A stretch of DNA of 41,392 nt, from positions 1 to 41,392 of the forward strand of contig JAWQRO010000361.1 in NCBI GenBank assembly GCA_033557835.1, written 5' to 3'. Position 1 is the first letter of the stretch. Every line of letters starts with the position of its first letter. This document shows positions 1 to 11,000 of this stretch, piece after piece. The position numbers were made by a program, and so were the translations under genes. The notes under the pieces were generated by a model. It saw nothing but the letters and a program-made list of their open reading frames with translations. It had not been told where the DNA came from and searched no databases. The stretch comes from Helochares maculicollis (lineage: Eukaryota; Arthropoda; Insecta; Coleoptera; Hydrophilidae).

Positions 1-14
1 TATATATATATATA
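1..14. repeat. TA microsatellite at window edge
   Basis: The window opens in a run of TA dinucleotides, cut by the window edge. A second TA run of about 12 units lies at 2523-2546 inside the long-inverted-repeat element. Confidence 0.8.
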
Positions 15-63
15 TTTAGTAGCTATAGATGGTTAATTAGCTGTTAATCTTTACTGTTTCGTT

Positions 64-200
64 TCATTTTATAAGCATCGTCAGAAGTGACGTTTCTGAT
101 TAAAACGCTATTTTGTAACTTACAATGTTTAATTATATAATATTTTTTACGGTTTCACTTCGCTTTACAAGAAGCATCATCAGAAGTGACGTTTAATTTT
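64..200 (-). repeat. Duplicated Penelope-type terminal motif
   Basis: Two diverged copies of a motif containing GCATCRTCAGAAGTGACGTT lie about 100 bases apart, near 74-94 and 173-193. On the minus strand they sit directly downstream of the endonuclease stop codon. Motifs of the type GATGATGC...AAACG are common after the GIY-YIG domain in Penelope-like elements. I read them as that element's terminal repeats; the assignment is by resemblance only. Confidence 0.45.
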
Positions 201-262
201 ACAATTATTGTTTGTTAGCAAACATTTTATTTATTGGTAACCAATTGGTTGTTTTGGTTACT

Positions 263-800
263 TTAGTGCCTTCTGTGTTTTTTCGAAGTAAGTATAGCTT
301 CGTACTCTGGGGGTAAGGCAGCAATATCTTTCTTACTATTGCAAGCGTTTTCTTCTGTTTTGAAATGCAGGACTTCCTTTAAAAGACATTTCCTTGTGTT
401 GTTTTCTATTTCCAGAATTTTTGTGTTTTTAAAGTCGAACAAATGTGTTTGTTCGTTAGCGTGTTTTGCTAGTGCTGTGATGTTTGGTTTAATATTTGTG
501 TCTGATTTATGTTGGTTCAGTATATTTTCAAGTGGCTGGGACGTAGTTCCAATATGCTTTTTATTGCATTCCTTGCAATTGTTTTTGTAGACTACGTTAT
601 TTATATCCTCCTTATCGATTATATTTTTTGTGTTAATATAGTTGGATTTTTTATTGTTGTGCTAAAGACAGGTATTATATTAAATTTTTCGAGTTTCTCT
701 TTGTGGACGTACGACCCTGGATCGATAAAGGGAATTGGGACTTATTTTGGATTCTTAAGTTTTTTGTTTTTTACATTCACGTATCACTATATGAAGTATA
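263..800 (-). pseudogene. Penelope-like element, GIY-YIG endonuclease end (decayed)
   Basis: Reading the minus strand from about 658 to a TAA at 263 gives an open frame of about 130 codons with the layout of the C-terminal endonuclease of Penelope-like retroelements. It starts NNVVYKNNCKECNKKHIGTT, continues with LNQHKSD and ALAKHANEQTHLFDF, and ends near a conserved ILEIENN segment. In active members this domain nicks target DNA for target-primed reverse transcription. Key positions are altered: the YIG tyrosine is histidine (HIG), and the usual arginine before the QHK motif is missing. A frameshift near 650-660 separates this part from an upstream linker (PFIDPG..., LEKFNIIPVFSTT) that is readable to about 800. 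Both facts point to a dead copy. The matching reverse transcriptase end lies at 4527-4802 on the same strand. Confidence 0.75.
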
Positions 801-1110
801 GTAAAGGGAAGGTATTACAATAATGAAAACATTCGACCTCGAGATTTTGACGTCTCTCCATGTTTGGAGTGCCCCTGAATCCATTTTGACCATCTTCGGC
901 ATGTTGTCTGTGTGTGTATGTATGTAAATTCGATAGTGCTCAGACCATTTGAGATGGAAGTACCTGTTTACCTACACAGTTTTGAAATTTTTTCAAGTAA
1001 ACTAAGCATTTACATAGAGTTATTGACTTGAAATTTGTTACACAGTTGAAAGACACTAGATACCTATTTTTTAATGAAAAATTGCAATTTTTTAGCTATA
1101 TTTTTTGCTT
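776..1110 (+). repeat. Copy of the right-end repeat family
   Basis: This stretch matches the array at 39540-41392. Shared landmarks in order are a short palindrome-like ATATGAAGTATAGTAAAGGG, CGACCTCGAGATTTTGACG, CCCTGAATCCATTTTGACCA, GGCATGT with TCTGTGTGT, and TACCTGTTTACCTACACAG followed by TTTTTTCAAGTAAA. It has no coding potential that I can see. It abuts the Penelope endonuclease remnant on its left. The same repeat therefore stands near both ends of the window. Confidence 0.75.
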
Positions 1111-2004
1111 AGATGCTGCAGAATTGAAGAATTGTCGTGAATAACGTACTTATGCATAGTTTTTAATACGATTATCGAGCCATAAAATGGAAAAATTGTT
1201 AAAATTAAAAAATAACTATTATTGTTTAACACGACAGTGATCTTCCATTAAGAGTGTCAGCCTAAGCTTCTAGAAACTAAATATGTTACGGAATTAAAAG
1301 CGTCAAGTGAACGGGGCCATTCTAATTTGTAGCTACACATGAATTATACTGATTAGCTAAGTAAGAGTAATTTACGCTCAAACAATCAAAGTACCACATT
1401 ATTTCTCCATAATTTTACTAAAGCCCAAGTCTTTCAATTATTATCCGTTCAAAAAAGAGTGCGAATAATTGTAAATAAACGGAAGATAATGTGCCGCTAT
1501 CTAGTTGTTAGTAGCGTAATGCACTTGAAGCTTATCATTTTAAGTACGGTTATCTGTATTTGAATATATACTTATTGGAAATGACTACGAGAGGGCGCTG
1601 TGCACTAAGTGTTCCGCACAGCTTGTATATTTAAAAACTATACTTTGTTTTTGCACCATCGTACCTTAATGGATTCCCGCTAAATCTCTCCTCTATAATA
1701 TTATCGAGTTAAATATTCTAGATTTCGATATAGTTACATGAAATTGTGTACCATGCGATGTACAGAGGATGGAATTACGATCATGAAACCGTACTATTAA
1801 CAAAGTACTGTGAGGTTTAAATAGGATATGCTATTGAATAAGCGAGCAAGTACATTATTTATCCACCAGTTTACCAACAACCAAGTCAGTAGTTATTTTC
1901 ATCCGTTCAAAACAAACTAAATGCAAATAAATATAATTTGTAGATAATGTGCTGCTACCTAGTTGTTAGTAGCGTAATGCATTTTATGTTGACCATTTAA
2001 AATA

Positions 2005-2160
2005 CAGGTATGTGTATTTTTATTGCAAATGATTATAACAGTTACTCAAGAGAGGGCGCTGCATACTAAACATTGCAAATTACAGGTATCTGTATTTTTA
2101 TCGCAAATGATTATAACAGTTACTCAAGAGAGGGCGTTGGATTTTAAATATTGCATACTA
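2005..2160 (+). repeat. 78-bp direct tandem duplication
   Basis: Two copies of 78 bases, 2005-2082 and 2083-2160, share TGTATTTTTAT, GATTATAACAGTTACTCAAG and AGAGGGCG. They belong to the left arm of the long-inverted-repeat element and repeat its GAGGGCGCTG-containing segment. Confidence 0.8.
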
Positions 2161-3007
2161 CTTGCATATTTGAAACATATAAGTTGTTTACGAAACTACT
2201 AAGTAACACTTGCGCCCGTCATGGTTTGCAATGTTCACCGTAATCTATTAGCATTACGCCTATGCTTGCTGGTTACTGGTCGAGATCCAATTATATAATA
2301 CTTCTTCCCTCCCTCACTTTTGGGATATGACGGCCATATATAGAGTAGTCTATTTTATATATTACAAGTAATATAAATCATAAGGCAATATATTTGAGAT
2401 TTGAACTGTACTTATTTAATGAGCCGTCCTCACTATAGCCTCATTAGTTATCAATGATTTATCTTGGCTGAGAGGACCTTTGTCATGATTACTGCAAGGA
2501 CAAAAATCGGACTAGTGAAACTTATATATATATATATATATATATAGTTTCTAGGACCTGCAAGTTATGTGGAATATTTACTCATTTGTAGCTACAAATT
2601 AGAATGGCCACGGTTGGTGGCATCTAGTTACTTAACAAAATAAGCGGAAATATCTCGGACAACATAACTTACAATAATAAATGAATGCGAATTAATCGTT
2701 TCGTAATGTAAAATGTAGTGCTCCTAAATAAGATGCTCGGTTAGTTTATCATTGCACTGTACTGACTGAATGATTTCAAATTCTAGCACAACTGATTTAA
2801 GATATTTAATATCAAGTAATAATTTAGCGATAAATAAGTATAGTACTTTTTCAATTAATTTATATTTTTCAAGCATGCAAGTAGTATGCAATATTTAGAG
2901 TGCACTGCCCTCTCTTGAGTAATTGCTAATCAAAACTAGGTGGCAGCACATTGTTAAAAATTATATTTTTTCACATTTAATTTGTTTTGAAGGGATGATA
3001 ATAATTA

Positions 3008-3097
3008 ACTACATGGTTATTAGTAAAATGATAGATCACTACATGGTTATTAGTAAAATGATAGATCACTACATGGTTATTAGTAAAATGATAGATC
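3008..3097 (+). repeat. 30-bp perfect tandem repeat, three copies
   Basis: A 30-base unit beginning ACTACATGGTTATTAG and ending GATAGATC is repeated three times without a mismatch. The perfect identity suggests a recent expansion in otherwise diverged repeat DNA. Confidence 0.95.
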
Positions 3098-3289
3098 AAT
3101 AATGTACTTTGCTCGCTTATGTATATATTATTCTTACTTAAATCATACTAAGTCATTAAGTAGCTATAAATTACAATGGCCGCGTTCAGTGACAACCATT
3201 TGTGCTTAGAAGAAGGAATGTTTTCATGTTCGCAATTCCTTCCCTTCATTTTGTATGGTACTACAAGAATACAAACGAATGCTGCAGCA

Positions 3290-3680
3290 GTATGAATGCC
3301 TTCTAGTTAGGAAAGCCGTTCTACCTTTATATTTGAAATGCATCTCAATTGTCGCAATATGCTTGCTAGCTAGGCAACCAGCTCTACGTTCATATTCATG
3401 CAGCATTTTAATTGCCGTAGAATTAATGCCTTCTGGATAAGCAACCCCCTCTACGTGCAAATTTACCATGAATTTAATTTGACGCAGTATGAAAGCCTTC
3501 TAGCTAGACAAAACGCTCTAAGTGTATATTTAACATTCATTTCAGGTGTCACAACATGCCTTGTAGTTAGGCAACCAACTCTACGTTTATGTTCAGCCAG
3601 CATTTCAGTTCTCGTATTATGAATGCCTTCAAGCTAGGCAACCCGTTATACCTACACATTTATCATGCGTTCCCCTAGCG
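3290..3680 (+). repeat. About 65-bp degenerate satellite, six copies
   Basis: Six diverged units start near 3294, 3359, 3424, 3488, 3555 and 3618. The consensus core is ATGCCTTCTAGCTAGGCAAC, then a CTCTACGT block, an ATTTACCATGCAT block and TTTCAATTGTCGCA. The small open frames here are products of the repeat and are not genes. The array sits in the centre of the long-inverted-repeat element. Confidence 0.85.
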
Positions 3681-4489
3681 GGAATATAAAGGAATGCATG
3701 TACTTTTAAATATTATTTATATGAAACGCACAACTTTAGAGCTATCCGCCGCAGATTTTATTCTGCGAAATTACCCTTTTCCCACATAACAATGGATTAT
3801 ATAACAAAAATTCAGAGGGGAGACAATGTGTTAATTTGTTGGATAATAGGAATAGATATTAACATCACAAACATTGTATGATCTGAAGAAGTACTATACT
3901 TATAACTTAATGCCACATCGGAAAACATGGGAATCTAGAACACTTTTATGCGACAATATATAATGTTGCTATGTTGCATAGAGTATGGAATATCACTTTT
4001 TAATGTGGTGTGCAAAAATAATATAGTTTCTAGACATACAGGCTGTGAGAAACATTTGGTGTGCAGCGCCCTCTAATAGTCAGATACCATAAGTATGTAT
4101 GCAAATACAGAGAACTGCATTTAAAATGATAAGCTTGAAATGCATTATGCTAACAGCTATCTAGTTGCTATTTAGCAATACATGATCTGATTACTTACAA
4201 TTATTCTCGAACAGGTTTTTTTTTGAACAGATAATAATCGAAAGCCATAGGTTTTAGTAAAATTATGTATAAATAATGTATTTCGATTGTTTATACATAA
4301 ATTACTCTTACTTAGCTAATCAGTCTAATTCATATGTAGCTACAAATTAGCCGCGTTCAGTGGCATCCATTCGTTTAACGCAATTTTGACATAAATGAAA
4401 TCCGCTACTTAACTTTTTTAATAGGGGAATATTTTTGGTTGTTACAAGCTTATGTTGTCACTCTTAGTTGAAGAGCGAAGCTCGAATCG

Positions 4490-4508
4490 GCTGCGCCCGA
4501 GGCGCAGC
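4490..4508. repeat. Perfect short hairpin
   Basis: GCTGCGCC and GGCGCAGC form a perfect 8-base-pair stem around a 3-base loop. It lies between the end of the long-inverted-repeat element and the reverse transcriptase remnant, and is much richer in GC than its surroundings. It could be a structured end of either element. Confidence 0.6.
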
Positions 4509-4526
4509 TAACACATTTTGTATTTA

Positions 4527-4802
4527 TTAGAATATAACTTCTCTTTCTTGATTAATGATATTGTTATGCCAAAATTCGATGGTAGTATATAATTCAAAAC
4601 AATAAGTAAAATCAGATTGAGTTGAGTCGGATTTTAAATTGGTTTTTGAAATGATGTGTGTTGGTTTTTGATACCAGTTTGTTGTAACTTTGCTTTTGTC
4701 TTCATGCATTAATAATTTGTCTAGGAATGAAATTTTGTTGTTGGTTTGTAATTCCATGGTGGAGGATAAGTTGGGGTGGAAGTTGTTGAATGTGTTTAGT
4801 AA
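4527..4802 (-). pseudogene. Penelope-like reverse transcriptase fragment
   Basis: The minus-strand frame reads LNTFNNFHPNLSSTMELQ, then NNKISFLDKLLMH, then WYQKPTHIISKTN, and stops at 4527. This is the palm/thumb segment of Penelope-type reverse transcriptases, which typically read F-HP-I-FT-E-N---FLD ... YRKPTHT. The catalytic YxDD segment should lie just upstream (about 4800-4940), but I could not recover it in any frame. The copy is a broken remnant. It has the same orientation and the expected order relative to the endonuclease remnant at 263-800. Confidence 0.7.
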
Positions 4803-4808
4803 TTAGAT

Positions 4809-5076
4809 ATAGAAATAGAGATCTATTCGCTACATGTATGATGAAGAAACAAACAAAAATAGGGACTTTGTTTATACTAACCATGCTAACCAACATAAAA
4901 CAGATAGTTAATGAACACCAATCAACACTGATAAACACAAAGCTAGCTCATAACCTCAAACATTGATATTTGTCAATTCTTCACAATCTGTTTGTTTTGA
5001 TACGAGGCGCAGTAGCAACAAAGAAATGTGAATCATGGCATTGCAAGTATGCGACGGGCTTTGAAATGCAGTGAAA
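4809..5076. other. Upstream region of the TMEM184C-type gene
   Basis: This interval links the retroelement remnant to the start codon at 5077. No TATA box stands out. Upstream ATGs exist, including an in-frame one at 5035, but that one meets a stop before 5077. The left half may be further decayed retroelement. Confidence 0.4.
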
Positions 5077-8000
5077 ATGGTGTTGGAGAGTTTTCTGAAT
5101 TTTTTGAGCAAGTGGAGATTGTGGATAAGACCTTTGGCCATTTTAATTTATGCTTTGGCTGCTCTGGTCTTCGTCCCTTTGTTCCTTGTGAAATCTATCG
5201 AAAATGGCTTCAACAAGCGAGACCAAGAAATTTTGGTCGCTGGAATATTCGTTTGGATTGCTATACCATTATCGCTATGGGAAATAATTCTACATGTAAT
5301 CCACTACACGCAACCGAAACTCCAAAAACATATCATTAGAATCCTATGGATGGTACCAATCTACGCTCTTAACGCTGTAAGTGTGTAAATTTAGACAGTG
5401 CACAAATTAAACTTGCAATTTATTTTATATGACAAAAAACTGACAAAAAAGTTATTACACAAATCTACTTAAACAAGTAAAATCATACTGTTTGTTGTAA
5501 TTTTATCCTAGTTTCAATAGAATTACAGAATATTTAATTAATAGTTGTTTATTCGACAAACTGTTTATAATCCTAACTTTGTAAAGTAAATTCAAAGTTC
5601 CCATTCTGACCTGTTGAATATTTATTAATTTATCAATTTACAAATCAAATATCGATTTTTTGATCCAAGTACAAAGAATGTGTATGCTTAATACTGGTTT
5701 ATTGGAAATGCTTGAGAATTGGAGCAAAGATTTTCTGCAACTTGCTGTTGCATTTTATAATGTCAACAATAACTTTCCCAATGAGCTTCTTTTGCTGGGC
5801 TAAGGTCTTACCATCAATCTTCTTCTTTTTCAAAACAGCAAGAATATTTTGTAAGTCTTGAATTACATTAGGTATGCAGCTCTTAACCCCTTTATTGCAT
5901 AATTGATAGCATTTTCCGGCTTCTAGCAGAATGTTAACAATGTCAATAATTTTGTCAACTTTATTAGGTTTTATGATTATGGTGGCGAAAGTCTTGGCAT
6001 GTTGTTCTAAGGATTTGAACAACACTTCTCCACAGTTTTTTCCTGTGGGGCAAGCTGCCTCTGTTGGTACCTTGAATTACCATAGGAAATTTTCAGGCAT
6101 ATTATAATTACTGGAATAATTAGGGTCACAAGAATAGCCATTAAATTAATTATAGTTATAGATAAGAAATACTTACAAAATTATTGAAGGTGAGTGCAAA
6201 AAGCACAATGAGTAATACACTTGATTTCAGCATCATCTCAGGTCGATCTTTTAGAAGTTTGCTAATTGTGCAAACGTATTTATACTTTCAATCGTAGGTG
6301 GAATTTTTCGGGTATGCTTTATCGTCTTCTATGATAAATGAATTATTTGCATTGAAACTGCACATTTCAACTATTAATTTGACTTACGTGAAATTTACGA
6401 TAAATAATGTTATAATATGCATGCCTTATCTACTATTTTTATTTCAGTTTCTAATATCTTTTTGGCATTAATGTATTTGGATTTAAGGCTGCAAGAGTAA
6501 TACATTTGTTTTTGCAACATTTCTGAACTACTGCCTTTTTATCAACACTTGTAATTAAATCTTTTTAGCCTTTTAGCTGAAATTGTGCAAATCCTAAATT
6601 TATTAGTCCGTATTGTATTCATGTAATACCAATCAAGTGTGATTCAATTTACCTTTTCAGCATTTGTATATATACAAATTCAATTTTTCTCAACTCTTCT
6701 CTTTCTAAACGTGTATTGAATATTTATTGTTAGATTTTACCTACTTATTTACACCCGACTCTTTCGTGCCACTTATTCCGTTATTTAACTGTCTTTATCT
6801 AATATGTGCACTTCACTAACCCTCGCTATTAATTGTCCTGTTAACTGATAGGTAGAGACAGTAACATTACTGGCTCCGTGTTGTAGATTTGTCATAGCGT
6901 TCAAAATTAACATATTTAAATTTGATAGATATATAATCATAATCTTTACATTATGTTCTTGTTTTAGTGGGTAGGTCTCATATATCCAGAGAAAACAATA
7001 TATGTAGATTGTGCAAGAGAATGTTACGAGGCCTATGTAATTTACAACTTTATGAAGTTTTTACTGAACTACTTAAACATGGAAATGGACCTAGAAGTCA
7101 GTTTAGAATTGAAACCTCAAGTTAAACATATTTTTCCATTGTGTTGCCTTCCTGATTGGCAAATGGGAAGGGAATTTGTTCACACATGCAAACATGGGAT
7201 TCTTCAATATACAGTGGTACGACCAGTAACAACAGCCATAGCATTGTAAGCCACTTTTATGTATTGTTACGATTTCACGGGGTTCGTTGTTAATCAACCA
7301 AAAATGCCGGCTATTTATTCTTAATTTATTTACACGATTGTATATTTATGTAGAATGTACAAATACTTACATTATTTATTATTGTTGCTTCAGTTCTTCT
7401 TACTGACTTGCTTGCCAGAAAGTTGAAGTGATTCTGCCTTCTCTGGATTTTCGGTCAGCTTATAAAGGGAGACGCTCCCCTAACATTTGACCAGCGCGAC
7501 TGCGGATAGTGGAATTCCCCAGTGTGTTCTTTGAACTGGCTCCTCGGGTGGTACTCGTCATGGTATCGCAATGAATAGCCGTTTGATACATCCGCTCAAC
7601 CTAGTTCGTGAATGCATTTCATACATCCGTTGAGACGCGGACTCATTTCTTTCTTAGAAACCCACGTTACAGTATCATTTTATATATGCAAAATTAATTT
7701 CCAATAGTTAACCCACATGTTAAGAACACCAATGTTACCACGCCCTGGTATTTTCTAAGTATAAATAAAAACGTTAAAAATTTGGCTAATTTGGGACTCC
7801 TGGCATAATTGAAATGATGCCGATAGACCATGCTGGGTTAAAAAATATTATTCAGATACAACGGCACTGTTATTTCTATAAAAATAAGGGCATCACAATC
7901 AAACATGTCCTTAGATCCTTCAAAACCTCGAGATTAATTTTTTTCATGAACGCAAAACCGTCCTTATCAAAGAGAAACAGAAAAAGAACATAAATCACAT

Positions 8001-11000
8001 TGAAGTCAAATTTTATAACTCCACGTTTTTTCGAATCATTTAACACAGAACGTGACCTCGAAAAACGAACGCTTTCTATTACTACCTTCCGTCGCAAGAA
8101 AGACGATTACATCATACATCGCAAACTAACGTCACCTTAATCTCTATAAAAATACCGGCATCACAATCAAAACCAAGCATTAGATCCGTCATAATCACAA
8201 GATAAAATTATTTCACGAACACAAAACCTTCCTAATAAAGACAGAAAAAAGAACATAAACAATCATTTAAGTAACATTTTATTCGAGCGCGTTGTTTTTT
8301 GAACTGGAGATCGAATGTGACCTTGAAAGAATATCGCTTTATATTACCGCCACAAGAAGGGTTGTTACATCATACATTGCAAACTAAACAATAACTTAAT
8401 TGTCTTTATCGTTAAAATTCAATGGCTACTTAAATATGATGGACTACAGTCAATTTATATCTCAATTAATAGTACAAATTCATCATATTGCGACGACAGA
8501 CTGATCCAACAATCTCCTTCTATCGATAACACATGCACCGCTTCTCTTGCGGCTGTGGTTGTAAATTTATTGCGCTTTACGTTTTTTGATGAGCATCCGT
8601 TTTCATTTTAATCGCATTGTATACACTAAAATGATGGTTTTTCTTGTCTCGTGCTTAGTGATTTACATATTCGTATGTCTTTTTTTGAATACGGTATAAA
8701 GAAAAGTTTAGCTAACTTACGTAATAGTAAATAATATATTAAAAACAAATTGAAATGAACGCAATCCGACCAAACATGCGGCGCTTGTTTTTCCCCTCCG
8801 GTTGAAATTTATTGGGCGGTTAAGTTTTTTCGCTCGTCTTTATTTCTGTTTAACAAGGATTTTTTTATTATTATATCGTCAGTTTCGAGTCCAGATGCTT
8901 TAAGCGTAAACAAGAAGGTCATCCTTTGAAATACCGGTAAAATTCGTCTGTGTTCGACCGACGACGTCATAGGGAATTCCAACAATGCTGCTTAACATGT
9001 ACATATAATTATTATCTCGGTTACTAATTATGGCCCAAATGCAAACAAAAACCTATCGCTTATTATTTATTACCACCCATTTAAGTTTTGTAACTTAATT
9101 TTGAAACAGGTTTAAAGTAGGGGTACCCAAAAAAAATCTATTATTCCATTGGTATCCAAACAGACGAGTTTATTATTAATTATGTTTAATTAACATTTGT
9201 GTAATCTCTGTTGTTATCTAGCATATTTTGCCATCCTGTTGACTGGGTAGCAATCGCCTGCTTATAAAATTTAGTTGGTTTTTATGTAGAATATAATTCT
9301 AGGTGAGCTAGTTGATTGTGTTTTTAAAATGGATATCCCTTAAGGAATGTTTCATGGATCGGAATAAATGGAAATCTGATGGTGCTATGTTGGGAGAGTA
9401 AGAGGGATGTGTCAAAGTGGTCTTAATTTTTCTTGAAGTAAAAAAAAATGTGCTGTAGCACGAAGCTTTTTCTAATGATGAGGTGATCATTGTCACAACA
9501 ATTCCTTAGGCAATCTATTTCTTTATTGGCAATATAATTCAGCTGTAATTGCTTTTCCAGGTTTTAACAGCTCGAAACAAATTTGGTCTAAGTCCCACCA
9601 AATCTATTTTTAGACGTATAAAAGATAAAACCAACTAAACAACTATATTTGTAAAATACTACTGAAATAATTTCCTTGATTTCAGCATTTGTAAAATTAG
9701 CAATGTTTATGGGGACGGTGTATTTCGTGGAGACGTAGCTTTCCCTTATTTAATAGCAGCAAATAATCTGTCCCAATTTGTAGCAATGTATTGCCTTGTA
9801 ATGTTTTACAAAGCCAGCTTAGCAGAACTACGTCCCATGAAGCCATTGCCGAAGTTTCTCTGCATTAAAGCAGTTGTGTTCTTTTCTTTTTTGTAAGTAT
9901 GCAAATTTAATTTCTACTTTAATATTATTATCATTGAAACAATTCCACTAACACGATATTTCGGAAAATGTTGAAATGAAGTCTGTGAGAATCTCCCACA
10001 GACAGCAATATCTTGGTCCTCAGTAAATCTCGCTGTCTTAATGAAATATAATTTAAAATTTTGTTTTAAATTATATTACTGTGATCAAAAAGTAAGGTGA
10101 AACTGTCATTTAAAACTCCCGGACATTAGGAAGGAAGGTACCTTTTTTTCCTATGTTGCTAGGACTGTCGATAACATTTGCCAAGCGTCTGTTTGTCAAA
10201 AGCTTTAACTATCTCCGAGTTACATGTGTTTTTGTAAACAACCAAAAGTGCATTTTTCGATATTTACAATGGGTGATTTTGCTGAGCAAAGAACTTGCAT
10301 CAAATTTTGTTTGCAAAACGAATATTCTTGTGCGGATACATTGAAAATGTTGCGGAAGGCCTTTGGCGAAGACAAAAAAACGTTTATAAGTGGTATAACG
10401 AGTTCAAAGTGGGTTGAGAACACGTTGAAGTCGAACCGCTTTCTGGACGACCATCAACGTCTACCGACGAGTGCCATGTCCAAAAAAATCAAAGATTTAG
10501 TGCTTGACAATTTGAGGCTTCGCCGATAGTATTGGAATATCATTTGGCTCAGCCTAAGCCATTTTTTAGGGTTTTTTGTGTCTCAAACGCATCAGGTCTC
10601 GATTGTACCATGTCATACAGCGTTGGTTCTTCGCGACTTTTTTGCCAAAAACTCGACTCAGTCGTTCCGCAACCACCGTATTCACCTGATTAGGCTCCGT
10701 GCGACTTCTGGCTATTCAGCATTCTCAAAAGGCCAATGCGGGGATACCGTTTTGATACGATTGAGGAGATTAAAACCGAATCGAAGAAGGTCTTGAATGC
10801 TTAACCAGAAAAAGACTATTCCGACTGTTTTGAGGACTGGAAAAAGATTTGGCAAAAGTGCGTTCCATCGGACGGGGTTTACTTTGAAGGGGATGACAAT
10901 GATTTGGAGGAATAAATAAAGAATTTACATTTTATAAACAAATTGACCTTACTTTTTGATCGCAGTAGTATATCATTAATAAACATATATTAGGCAAAAT

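Larger units (their letters stand above)
1241..4474. mobile_element. About 3.2-kb element with long terminal inverted repeats
   Basis: The outer arms, 1241-1672 and about 4000-4474, are diverged inverted copies of each other over more than 400 bases. Matching blocks include TAAGAGTG, TTTGTAGCTACAYATGAATT, GATTAGCTAAGTAAGAGTAATTT, AAGCTTATCATTTTAA and GAGGGCGCTG. Inner copies of the same sequence occur at about 1870-2160 (left-arm orientation), and at 2580-2620, 2880-3060 and 3150-3210 (right-arm orientation). The centre is thus itself palindromic and looks built from nested insertions of one family. No transposase frame is present, so the element would be non-autonomous. A target-site duplication is not clear. 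Confidence 0.7.

Noticed and set aside
339..823. Overlapping plus-strand frames with many hydrophobic residues.
   Set aside because: Complement of the Penelope endonuclease remnant, which explains the sequence on the minus strand.
3224..3622. Several 60-80-codon frames on both strands.
   Set aside because: Produced by the 65-bp satellite and not conserved between units.
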